Source: an uncultured Agitococcus sp.
Lineage (GTDB): Bacteria > Pseudomonadota > Gammaproteobacteria > Pseudomonadales > Moraxellaceae
Length of the DNA stretch: 11,734 nt
NCBI RefSeq assembly: GCF_937920075.1
Contig: NZ_CALETI010000410.1
Coordinates: 1-11,734 of the forward strand
Direction of reading: 5' to 3'
Shown in pieces: positions 1-5,210 of the stretch; position 1 is the stretch's first letter; each line of letters starts with the position of its first letter. Under the pieces are notes generated by a model. That model ran no database searches. It was not told the DNA's origin and saw only the letters and a program-made list of their open reading frames with translations. The position numbers and the translations under genes were made by a program.

Positions 1-219
1 TTGCCACAACCTTTGCGTTGGTATGTTGGCTTGTATGCCAAACAGTTTAATCGACAACTAAAAAAGCATTTTGATAACCATGCGTATGGGTATGTGGTCT
101 CTCCTACAGCACGTTTTGAATCTGAGTTTTTAGCCAAAGATGGTTTTCATCCCAGTCCAATCGCCTATCAACGTTGGGCAAAAGTGATTGCTAAAGAAAT
201 TTTAGCTCAGCAGGATTGA
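1..219 (+). CDS. SGNH/GDSL-family hydrolase, C-terminal fragment
   Basis: The reading frame is open at the left edge, so this is only the last 72 residues of a longer protein; the TTG at position 1 is most likely an internal leucine. The tail holds DGFHPS (residues 47-52 of the fragment), which matches block V of SGNH/GDSL esterases, where the Asp and His of D-x-x-H complete the Ser-Asp-His catalytic triad. The helix after it (AYQRWAKVIAKEIL) is the usual end of these enzymes. The family hydrolyses ester bonds in lipids, acylated sugars or small esters; the substrate cannot be read from this piece. It converges on the sigma-factor gene and the two 3' ends overlap by 13 bp. Confidence 0.8.
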   Translation: MPQPLRWYVGLYAKQFNRQLKKHFDNHAYGYVVSPTARFESEFLAKDGFHPSPIAYQRWAKVIAKEILAQQD

Positions 220-770
220 TGACAACAGCCATATTCAGTGGTTTTTTCGTGGCAAGTGCAATCACTGCCACAACAACTCACTAATAAATCACGGAGTTTT
301 TCTCGGCCACGTTTTACCCGACTTTTTACCCCTGATTCACTAATCCCCATCATTTGGGCAATATCTTTATGTTTTAGCTCTTTGAGGTCGGCTAATTCAA
401 CCGCTTGGCGATATTTATCGGGCAAGTCTTTCATCATCGACAACAAACAACAACTCAAGTTTAACCACGGATTTTCATTGGGTTCAGGGTCTTCTTCGAG
501 TGCGTAATCATGCTCATCTAACAGAGGCATTGTGGGTTTAATTTTGCGCCAATAATCGACTAAGGTATTTTTAGTGACTTGTAACAACCATGCTTCTAAT
601 TGAGGAATGGTTTTTAATTGGGGTGGATGCTGTTGAATTTTTAAAAAAACAGTTTGCACAATGTCTTCGGCATCACTTTGATTGTGAATACGTTTAAGCA
701 CATACTGTGTTAATCGTTGATGGTAGTCTTGCCACAAATCAGGTATTAGTGCAGACGCAGAAGCGGTCAT
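207..770 (-). CDS. ECF-type RNA polymerase sigma factor (SigZ-like) with Cys-rich tail
   Basis: This is a 187-residue group 4 (ECF) sigma factor that would direct RNA polymerase to a small set of promoters. Region 2 spans about residues 12-77 (DAEDIVQTVFLKI, then the AWLLQVTKNTLVDYWRK core-binding and -10 recognition helix). Region 4 spans about 113-160 (LPDKYRQAVELADL, then the helix-turn-helix HKDIAQMMGISESGVKSR and KRGREKL). The end LLVSCC resembles the 'LLxCC' tail of SigZ-type factors, but here it extends into 22 residues with seven cysteines (166, 167, 171, 173, 182, 183, 187) plus His174 and His184. A further CC pair lies at 107-108. No anti-sigma gene of the usual kind is adjacent. 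An AGGTG ribosome binding site 6 nt upstream supports the ATG at 770. The gene lies 54 bp downstream of the Cys-rich gene, probably co-transcribed. Metal or redox sensing by the tail is inference. Confidence 0.88.
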   Translation of the reverse strand: MTASASALIPDLWQDYHQRLTQYVLKRIHNQSDAEDIVQTVFLKIQQHPPQLKTIPQLEAWLLQVTKNTLVDYWRKIKPTMPLLDEHDYALEEDPEPNENPWLNLSCCLLSMMKDLPDKYRQAVELADLKELKHKDIAQMMGISESGVKSRVKRGREKLRDLLVSCCGSDCTCHEKTTEYGCCHQSC

Positions 771-789
771 AAAATCACCTACAGTTATA

Positions 790-824
790 CTCCCTCTCCC
801 TGTGGGAGAGGGTTGGGGTGAGGG
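790..824. repeat. REP-like hairpin, copy 1
   Basis: A perfect 9-bp inverted repeat, CCCTCTCCC (792-800) and GGGAGAGGG (804-812) with loop TGT, is followed by TTGGGGTGAGGG (813-824). This hairpin-plus-tail design is typical of extragenic palindromic (REP) elements. A second copy in the same orientation is at 1692-1727. It sits between the stop codon of the Cys-rich gene and the start of the sigma gene, so in the minus-strand transcript it would form a stable hairpin that could protect the upstream message or lower read-through. Confidence 0.75.
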
Positions 825-1007
825 TTAACAACAGCCTTTAGTATCCGTTGTTTTTGGCTGGCAACAACCACAATTACAGCTACATTTGCATTCAGTGGCT
901 GTGCATTGGCATTCACCTTGGCAACAGGGGCAGTTGCAGTTTTCACAGGTACAATTAGTACAGTTGCATTTTGAGCATTGGCAAGTTTTTTTAGTTTCGC
1001 TAGTCAT
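825..1007 (-). CDS. Cysteine-rich metallothionein-like small protein
   Basis: The 60-residue product has 20 cysteines (one third of all residues), no histidine and no aromatic residue, with many C-x-C and CC pairs from Cys9 to Cys49 and a final GCC. Such composition is the hallmark of metallothioneins, which bind soft metals (Cu, Zn, Cd) in thiolate clusters. The Cys spacing does not clearly match the bacterial SmtA/BmtA fold, which also uses histidine, so this is a metallothionein-like protein of unassigned family. A GAGG site with a 6-nt spacer (TGTACC) precedes the ATG, and the TAA stop directly abuts a REP-like element. The ECF sigma gene follows on the same strand. It lacks the H-x3-C-x2-C signature of zinc-binding anti-sigma factors. 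Metal storage, copper chaperoning or modulation of the sigma factor are the possible roles; none is shown by sequence alone. Confidence 0.75.
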   Translation of the reverse strand: MTSETKKTCQCSKCNCTNCTCENCNCPCCQGECQCTATECKCSCNCGCCQPKTTDTKGCC

Positions 1008-1090
1008 GGTACACCTCGTTGGGTTGAGAATAGGACTTATGCTTTTCTTTGATAGTAGCGTAAGCCTAAATAAGTTTCTTTACCTCTCTT

Positions 1091-1118
1091 ATAACGAAGC
1101 ATAGTCAAAAAAGTTGCA
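1091..1118 (-). promoter_or_regulatory. Candidate ECF-type promoter of the Cys-rich/sigma pair
   Basis: On the minus strand TGCAAC (1113-1118) is followed after exactly 16 nt by CGTTAT (1091-1096). This is the geometry of many ECF promoters, which have an AAC-containing -35 and a CGT-type -10 (for example the TGAAAC-N16-CGTA form of Bacillus sigma-W). Transcription would start near 1085 and leave a leader of about 77 nt before the Cys-rich gene. Autoregulation by the encoded sigma factor is inferred from position and pattern. Confidence 0.45.
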
Positions 1119-1171
1119 GATTTTTTATCGATAATAGCGATTTTTTTAAATTGCTAACAATATTTAAAATA

Positions 1172-1190
1172 ATGTTTACACTGTAAACAT
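1172..1190. promoter_or_regulatory. Perfect 19-bp palindrome, candidate operator
   Basis: ATGTTTACA-C-TGTAAACAT is a perfect inverted repeat around one central base. Its length and symmetry suit a dimeric regulator such as a TetR-type protein. It overlaps the -35 region of the candidate promoter for the NTF2-like gene, so binding would be expected to repress. No regulator gene lies next to it, so the cognate protein is unknown. Confidence 0.6.
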
Positions 1191-1201
1191 TTGGTGATAA
1201 T
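1175..1201 (+). promoter_or_regulatory. Candidate promoter of the NTF2-like gene
   Basis: A -10-like GATAAT (1196-1201) lies 15 bp after TTTACA (1175-1180), which matches TTGACA in all but one position; an alternative -35 with 17-bp spacing (TGTTTA, 1173-1178) is weaker. Both -35 options lie inside the 19-bp palindrome. Start of transcription would be near 1208, about 30 nt before the gene. Confidence 0.4.
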
Positions 1202-1238
1202 GTCAAGATATCTTCAACCCAGATGAGAGATAGTTGTT

Positions 1239-1670
1239 ATGACATTAAACCACCTACAGCCAATGGTTGCCGAGTCATTAGCACAATGGCACAAGATGAT
1301 TGAACACAAAGAGACCAGCATTTTGGTTGAGTTATTACATCGAGAAGTTGTATTTCGTTCGCCAATGGCACATCGCCCATATGCAGGTGCTTTTGCTGTT
1401 GGATTAATATTACAAACAGTGATTACCATTTTTGAAAACTTTACCTATCACCGTTCTTTTGCGACCGATGATGGTATGGAAATCGTTTTAGAATTTAGTG
1501 CTGTGGTGGATGGCAAGTCTTTAAAAGGCATTGATATGATTCGTTTTAATCAAGAAGGAAAAATTATTGATTTTGAAGTGATGATTAGACCATTTAATGC
1601 CTTAGCCGCATTAGGTAAAGCGATGGGCGAGCGTGTTGCAGGTCAAGTTGCTGCACATAAAGTGGGCTAA
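1239..1670 (+). CDS. NTF2-like (SnoaL-type) protein, function unknown
   Basis: The 143-residue product has the cone-shaped alpha+beta NTF2/SnoaL pattern. An N-terminal helix (VAESLAQWHKMIEHKE) is followed by DLL-like LVELLHREVVFRSPM, a helix with VITIFENFTYH, then paired beta strands IVLEFSAVVDGKSLKGIDMIRF and KIIDFEVMIRP. The ending NALAALGKAMGERV is common in cytoplasmic NTF2-family proteins of this size. Members bind small hydrophobic ligands or act as isomerases or hydrolases; here the active-site residues cannot be assigned and no substrate is implied. There is no signal peptide. GAGAGA at 1225-1230 is a plausible ribosome binding site. It is monocistronic, ends in a REP-like hairpin and converges on the HIT gene. 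The palindrome at 1172-1190 suggests ligand-responsive repression. Confidence 0.75.
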   Translation: MTLNHLQPMVAESLAQWHKMIEHKETSILVELLHREVVFRSPMAHRPYAGAFAVGLILQTVITIFENFTYHRSFATDDGMEIVLEFSAVVDGKSLKGIDMIRFNQEGKIIDFEVMIRPFNALAALGKAMGERVAGQVAAHKVG

Positions 1671-1690
1671 ATTTTCAACAGACCCTATTC

Positions 1691-1727
1691 TCCCTCGCCC
1701 CTTTGGGGAGAGGGTTGGGGTGAGTGG
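1691..1727. repeat. REP-like hairpin, copy 2
   Basis: CCCTCGCCCC (1692-1701) and GGGGAGAGGG (1705-1714) pair with one mismatch around the loop TTT and are followed by TTGGGGTGAG (1715-1724). It is the same element as at 790-824, in the same orientation. It fills the 57-bp gap between two convergent genes and ends directly at the TAA stop (1728-1730) of the HIT gene. It may act as the terminator hairpin for either gene, although no T-run follows. Confidence 0.72.
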
Positions 1728-2168
1728 TTATAAATATCGTGCAATTTCTGTGGCTTGTTTGTCTAATATTTCGCGTTTTGCGCCACCTGTTAGCATCACT
1801 AAAGGTTTGGCCAACAAGCTACGTAAAAAAGCAAAATTATCATGTTTATAACGTGGCAAAATATGCAAATGCACATGAGGCACGGTTTGATGTGCGGCTT
1901 TGCCATCATTAATATTAAAATGTACCGCCAACGGTTGTAAGGAAGACTTAAGCATTGCCTGACTGACCTTGTTGGCAGTGGCAAATAAATGATTACGTTC
2001 TTGCTCTGTCAGTTCGCGCACATATTGCACATGACGTTTATTAATTACTAATACATGGGCAGGACGCAGCGGAAAAATATCCATTAACACCATACACAGC
2101 TCATCTTCATAAACCATACTCGCAGGTGCTTGTTTAGCTTTAATGGCACAAAACACACAATCACTCAT
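1728..2168 (-). CDS. HIT-family (histidine triad) nucleotide hydrolase
   Basis: From the preferred start the product has 146 residues. The histidine triad PHVHLHILPR places H98, H100 and H102; the middle His is the nucleophile that forms a nucleotidyl-His intermediate in this superfamily. Near the N-terminus CVFC (Cys4, Cys7) is the zinc pair seen in many HIT proteins, and RPAHVLVINKRHV and HFNINDGKAA are typical nucleotide-binding parts. HIT enzymes cleave AMP from dinucleoside polyphosphates or aminoacyl/amine-AMP adducts; the substrate here is not determined. An upstream ATG at 2180 is in frame, but the GGAGG at 2174-2178 sits 5 nt before the ATG at 2168, which decides the start. The gene overlaps the end of hyi by 8 bp, so translation is probably coupled. 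Confidence 0.92.
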   Translation of the reverse strand: MSDCVFCAIKAKQAPASMVYEDELCMVLMDIFPLRPAHVLVINKRHVQYVRELTEQERNHLFATANKVSQAMLKSSLQPLAVHFNINDGKAAHQTVPHVHLHILPRYKHDNFAFLRSLLAKPLVMLTGGAKREILDKQATEIARYL

Positions 2169-2949
2169 GATGGCCTCCATACTGTTTTAGCCATGCTAAC
2201 GAGTCCAAGCTATGACCTAATGGATGATATTCAGCTCCACAATAACCTTTGTAATTTAATTGGTCGATCAGGCCAAATAATCGTTTAAAGTCGATATTGC
2301 CTGTATGTGGCTGATGACGATGTGGTGTGTCTGCAAATTGAATATGACCAATATGCTGCATGTTTTCGGCAAGGCTGCTCCATAAATCTTCGCCCATACG
2401 TGCCATGTGATAACAATCAAACTGCATTTTTAGGGTTGGATGATCAACAACTTCAAGCATTTCTTGCATATCGACCACCGACTTAATTAAAAAGCGCGGC
2501 ATATCAAAGGTATTGATTGCTTCAAAGGTGGTAATAACACCAATTGATTGAAAGGCTTCGGCCGCATAACGTAAATTATTAGCTAAGGTTTTTAAGCAAT
2601 CTAATAATTCACAGTCTACAGGTTGACGACCTGCCAACACGTTCACTCGACCAACACCCAACTCATGGGCATAATTCAGAGCTTCCATAACCGCCATTCT
2701 AAAGGCTTGTTCTTGAGAGGGGACACAAGCCAAACCATCTCCGCCTTGCATCAAATCACCCGCAGGCACATTAATTAACACAAGGTCTAAATCATGTTGA
2801 TCTAATTGTTGTTTAATCTCTGCAATACTTAATTCATAAGGAAATTGAATTTCAACCGCATCAAAACCTGCTTGTTTCGCCACTGCAAAACGTTCAATAA
2901 GGGGATACTCTTTAAACAATAACGATAAATTAGCAGAAAAATGCGGCAT
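2161..2949 (-). CDS. hyi: Hydroxypyruvate isomerase family TIM-barrel protein
   Basis: The 262-residue protein fits the AP-endonuclease-2-type TIM barrel sugar isomerases and follows the E. coli Hyi pattern from the first residues (MPHFSANLSLLF...LIERFAVAKQAGFDAVEIQFPYE). Likely metal and catalytic residues are E143 (TTFEAIN), D178 (QFDCYH), Q204 (HIQFAD) and E240 (GAEYHP); the E143/E240 pair corresponds to the two catalytic glutamates of the family. RHQPHTGNIDF is the conserved loop after strand 7. Hyi interconverts hydroxypyruvate and tartronate semialdehyde in glyoxylate metabolism, but relatives act on other ketoses (for example OtnI), and no glyoxylate carboligase or tartronate semialdehyde reductase gene is in the window to support that pathway. 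GAGAG 6 nt before the ATG supports the start. It is the first gene of a two-gene unit with the HIT gene. Confidence 0.85.
   Translation of the reverse strand: MPHFSANLSLLFKEYPLIERFAVAKQAGFDAVEIQFPYELSIAEIKQQLDQHDLDLVLINVPAGDLMQGGDGLACVPSQEQAFRMAVMEALNYAHELGVGRVNVLAGRQPVDCELLDCLKTLANNLRYAAEAFQSIGVITTFEAINTFDMPRFLIKSVVDMQEMLEVVDHPTLKMQFDCYHMARMGEDLWSSLAENMQHIGHIQFADTPHRHQPHTGNIDFKRLFGLIDQLNYKGYCGAEYHPLGHSLDSLAWLKQYGGHHE
2174..2178 (-). promoter_or_regulatory. Ribosome binding site fixing the HIT gene start
   Basis: GGAGG on the minus strand lies 5 nt upstream of the ATG at 2168 and inside the end of hyi. It would overlap the first codons if translation began at the ATG at 2180, so the later ATG is preferred. 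Confidence 0.75.
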
Positions 2950-3008
2950 ATTTGCTCTCGTGTTACTAAGTTTTAATATCTTGTATTGTTGTGTAAAAAT
3001 ATGCCATA

Positions 3009-3044
3009 AAAATGCTTTGTAGAGCTGTTTTTTTTAAGCATTTT
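3009..3044. repeat. Inverted repeat upstream of the Mn riboswitch
   Basis: AAAATGCTT (3009-3017) and AAGCATTTT (3036-3044) form a perfect 9-bp inverted repeat with an 18-nt interior. It covers the -35 region of the candidate promoter at 3044-3052. A regulator-binding site is possible; a terminator is unlikely since there is no GC-rich stem. Confidence 0.4.
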
Positions 3045-3052
3045 GTTATAGT
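3044..3052 (+). promoter_or_regulatory. Extended -10 promoter of the alx leader
   Basis: TG-T-TATAGT is an extended -10 element with one mismatch to TATAAT. No convincing -35 is present at 17 bp. The predicted start near 3059 would place the transcript's 5' end only a few nucleotides before the riboswitch P1 stem at 3063. Confidence 0.5.
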
Positions 3053-3062
3053 TCCCCCTATC

Positions 3063-3196
3063 CCATAGGGAGTAGCTTCTCGTAAGCGTATCGTCAGCAC
3101 ATTACTTGCTAAGCACATCTTAGTCTTGAATAGTAATCGGTACGTTTAGTCATTCATAACGTTGTTCAACGTTAGCAAAGACAAGCAAGACTATGG
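3063..3196 (+). promoter_or_regulatory. yybP-ykoY (Mn2+-sensing) riboswitch aptamer
   Basis: Signature loop GGGAGTAGC (3068-3076) follows the 5' strand of P1, CCATAG (3063-3068), which pairs with CTATGG (3191-3196). The 3' signature GCAAGAC (3185-3191) precedes that strand. Internal stems can be drawn by eye: GCTT/AAGC (3075-3087), GCGTATCG (3086-3093) with CGGTACGT (3138-3145, two G-U pairs), ATTACT (3101-3106) with AGTAAT (3132-3137), CTAAG/CTTAG (3109-3123), and AACGTTG/CAACGTT (3158-3173). The GCTT/AAGC and GCGTATCG stems share two bases, so one of them is shorter in the real fold. The family senses Mn2+ and controls Mn exporters including E. coli mntP and alx, which agrees with the alx-like gene downstream. 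The call rests on visual match, not on a covariance-model score. Confidence 0.85.
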
Positions 3197-3288
3197 TGAC
3201 CAAACTTTTGGTCATCGGTTTTGTATTGTCAAAATTCTTGTCAATCATTAATCCAGATGACCTTAATATAAATCTATTGGGGTTGATT
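3195..3288 (+). promoter_or_regulatory. Putative riboswitch expression platform and RBS
   Basis: Just 3' of P1, TGACCAA (3197-3203) pairs with TTGGTCA (3208-3214), and the stem can extend outward into the last two bases of P1. The segment GGTCATC (3210-3216) can instead pair perfectly with GATGACC (3256-3262). The two stems exclude each other, which fits a ligand-controlled switch. The ribosome binding site is the modest GGGG at 3279-3282, 6 nt before the ATG at 3289. No T-run follows either stem, so control of translation seems more likely than termination. Confidence 0.5.
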
Positions 3289-4245
3289 ATGGAAACTTTA
3301 GCCAGTCCTCTACTGTGGACAGCCTTTGCGGTAAGTGTGTTTGCTGCACTTGCCATTGATTTTGTTGGCTTAAATAAAAATGGCCAGCAAACAGTGAGTT
3401 TTAAAAGTGCGCTTAAGTGGTCGTTAGTATGGTTTAGTTTGGCGTTAGCCTTTGGTGCTTTATTGTGGTGGGAAACAACAAATACCTTTGGTAGTGCTGT
3501 TGCAACCGAAAAAGCCGCTGAATACTTTACAGGTTATTTGGTTGAGAAGTCTTTAGCGGTTGATAACGTTTTTGTATTTTTAATGATTTTTAGCTATTTT
3601 GCCCTGCCGATTCATTTGCAACGTCGCGTGTTGTTATATGGCATTTTAGGGGCGATTATTTTACGCGCAGTGATGATTTTTGTGGGCGGTTGGTTGTTAA
3701 CAGAATTCCATTGGTTGATGTATGTTTTTGGCGGCTTTTTAGTGCTGATGGGTATTAAAATGTGGCAAGGTGCTGATGAAGATGCATCTTTAGATGACAA
3801 TAAGCTATTGAATTGGTTGAAAAATCATATTCCTTTGTCTAAAGACTACGATGGTGAAAAGTTTTTTACTTGGGAAAATGGCAAACGTGTGGCAACGCCG
3901 TTATTCTTGGTTTTGATTTTTGTTGAGCTAAGTGATGTGATTTTTGCGGTTGATAGTATTCCTGCAATTTTTGCGATTACTAGCGACCCATTTATTGTAT
4001 TAACCTCTAATATTTATGCGATTTTGGGCTTACGTGCCATGTACTTTATGTTGGCTGGGGTCGCTGATCGTTTTAGCTTGTTAAATTATGGTTTAGCGAT
4101 TGTCTTAGTGTTTATTGGTACTAAGATGTTATTGTTGGATGTGTTTAAGATTCCTGCTTTAGTTTCTTTAGCAGTGATTGTGACTATCCTTAGTATCACT
4201 ATGTGGTTGAGCTGGCATAAAGCTAAAAAAGAGCTTAAAGCCTAA
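3289..4245 (+). CDS. alx: TerC/Alx-family integral membrane protein (Mn2+ export)
   Basis: The 318-residue protein follows E. coli Alx (321 residues) along its length, beginning with METLASPLLW. It has about nine hydrophobic segments. The conserved TerC motifs are GYLVEKSLAVDNVFVF (E86, D92, N93) and FVELSDVIFAVDSIPA (E213, D216, D222), whose acidic residues are the likely metal path, plus SDPFIVLTSN and LRAMYF. Alx is known in E. coli as an alkali-induced, Mn-linked inner membrane exporter controlled by the same riboswitch class found here. An in-frame ATG at 3193 would add 32 residues, but that codon lies in riboswitch stem P1 and the added residues lack family similarity, so 3289 is chosen. 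The gene ends in a strong terminator and is monocistronic. Confidence 0.93.
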   Translation: METLASPLLWTAFAVSVFAALAIDFVGLNKNGQQTVSFKSALKWSLVWFSLALAFGALLWWETTNTFGSAVATEKAAEYFTGYLVEKSLAVDNVFVFLMIFSYFALPIHLQRRVLLYGILGAIILRAVMIFVGGWLLTEFHWLMYVFGGFLVLMGIKMWQGADEDASLDDNKLLNWLKNHIPLSKDYDGEKFFTWENGKRVATPLFLVLIFVELSDVIFAVDSIPAIFAITSDPFIVLTSNIYAILGLRAMYFMLAGVADRFSLLNYGLAIVLVFIGTKMLLLDVFKIPALVSLAVIVTILSITMWLSWHKAKKELKA

Positions 4246-4256
4246 TTGGCGCAGCG

Positions 4257-4286
4257 AAAAAAGGCTTGGGAAACCAAGCCTTTTTT
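4257..4286 (+). terminator. Intrinsic terminator of alx
   Basis: GGCTTGG (4263-4269), loop GAAA, CCAAGCC (4274-4280), then six T. A run of six A precedes the stem, so it could also work on the minus strand, though no minus-strand gene needs it. It begins 17 nt after the alx stop codon. Confidence 0.93.
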
Positions 4287-4344
4287 ATTGGAGTGATATA
4301 AAAATGAGAACTAGTCGTGATAGCTTGGCGTACTTGATCATTTT

Positions 4345-4373
4345 TTGATACAAAATATTAGGTAATATATTGT
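4345..4373 (+). promoter_or_regulatory. Candidate promoter of the START-domain gene
   Basis: TTGATA (4345-4350) is a good -35. At 17 bp the -10 would be TATTGT (4368-4373); at 15 bp it would be the better-matching TATATT (4366-4371). The region is very AT-rich, so the exact -10 is uncertain. Confidence 0.35.
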
Positions 4374-4421
4374 TATATTTTATTTTCACATAATAACAAT
4401 TAATAAATAGCGGAGAACATA

Positions 4422-5180
4422 GTGAGTCGACTCTTAAAAGCTTTATGTGCAATGGCTACCATAATGGCTGTGACACACTTGCCTGTGTATGCAGCAGGTG
4501 ATGATATTGACGAATTACAAATGAAATTAACCAACCAATGGACATTGGTAAAAAATGATAAATTACGTCAAATTAAAACTTATGCACGTTTAGAGGACGG
4601 CAAACAATATCGTTCTTTTAAAGCTACTATGGTCATGAAAGATGTTAAGCCAGAAACACTGGTGCGTTTTTTATTAGACTTTGAAAACTATGGTCGTTGG
4701 TATTGGCAAGTTTTAGAGACCAAATTATTAAAGCGCGTTTCACCTACAGAATATTATATTTATATGGTGCATAAAGCACCAGCTGGTTTGCCAGATAGAG
4801 ATGTGATTTTGCATGCGACTGTAGAGTTACAAACTGCAACCAAAAATTATGTGATGTTGAGAGTAGAAGCAGAGCCTAATTATTTGCCAGCTAAACCACC
4901 GTTAGTACGTATGATTGCCGAAGATTTAACGTTTAAATTTACGCCGCTAGAAAATGGTGATATTGCTGTTGAGTCAGAGGGATACGTTGACCCAGGTGGA
5001 AAAGTGCCGTCATGGGCGGCTAATTTTGTGCAACATAGTGCGCCTTATAGTGTAGCTCTTGGTTCGTTGCGTATGGTAAAAAAAGAAGAATATGCGAAAT
5101 CTACAGAGCCAATTCCATTTCCGATTTATAATTATCAAGACTATTTGAATAAACAGCTAAGAGGCTTGTTGCCACAATAA
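4422..5180 (+). CDS. Exported START-domain lipid-binding-type protein
   Basis: The 252-residue protein starts with a typical Sec signal peptide (MSRLLKALCAMATIMAV, with cleavage likely after VYA at residue 24), so it acts in the periplasm. The rest matches the START/SRPBCC helix-grip fold. It has an N-terminal strand pair around KTYARLEDGKQYRSFKA, a helix VKPETLVRFLLDFENYGRWYW, the segment YYIYMVHKAPAGLPDRDV (with the PDRD motif common in bacterial START proteins), and the C-terminal helix WAANFVQHSAPYSVALGSLR that lines the cavity. Proteins of this kind bind hydrophobic ligands such as lipids or sterols; the ligand is unknown. The start is GTG, with GGAG (4412-4415) 6 nt before it. It is a single gene between two intrinsic terminators. 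Confidence 0.85.
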   Translation: MSRLLKALCAMATIMAVTHLPVYAAGDDIDELQMKLTNQWTLVKNDKLRQIKTYARLEDGKQYRSFKATMVMKDVKPETLVRFLLDFENYGRWYWQVLETKLLKRVSPTEYYIYMVHKAPAGLPDRDVILHATVELQTATKNYVMLRVEAEPNYLPAKPPLVRMIAEDLTFKFTPLENGDIAVESEGYVDPGGKVPSWAANFVQHSAPYSVALGSLRMVKKEEYAKSTEPIPFPIYNYQDYLNKQLRGLLPQ

Positions 5181-5207
5181 AAAAGAGCGCGGTATCGCGC
5201 TCTTTTT
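5181..5207. terminator. Bidirectional terminator between the START and macrodomain genes
   Basis: GAGCGCG (5185-5191), loop GTAT, CGCGCTC (5196-5202), flanked by A-rich sequence on the left and five T on the right, so it can terminate both convergent genes. It begins directly after the START-domain stop codon and ends 3 bp before the macrodomain stop codon. Confidence 0.93.
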
Positions 5208-5210
5208 CAA

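Noticed and set aside
238..507. Plus-strand open frame opposite the sigma factor
   Set aside because: It lies wholly antisense to a well-supported sigma factor gene, has no ribosome binding site and no recognisable domain.
825..1007. Zinc-binding anti-sigma factor for the adjacent ECF gene
   Set aside because: The protein has no histidine and so lacks the H-x3-C-x2-C motif of that family; it also lacks the usual helical core.
886..1104. Plus-strand open frame opposite the Cys-rich gene
   Set aside because: The Cys codons on the minus strand produce a repetitive Gln/His/Leu/Val translation on the plus strand; the minus strand has a ribosome binding site and a coherent product.
3056..3070. 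CCCTATCCCATAGGG as a third REP copy
   Set aside because: It lacks the TTGGGGTGAG tail, and its CCATAGGG part is the start of the riboswitch P1 and loop.
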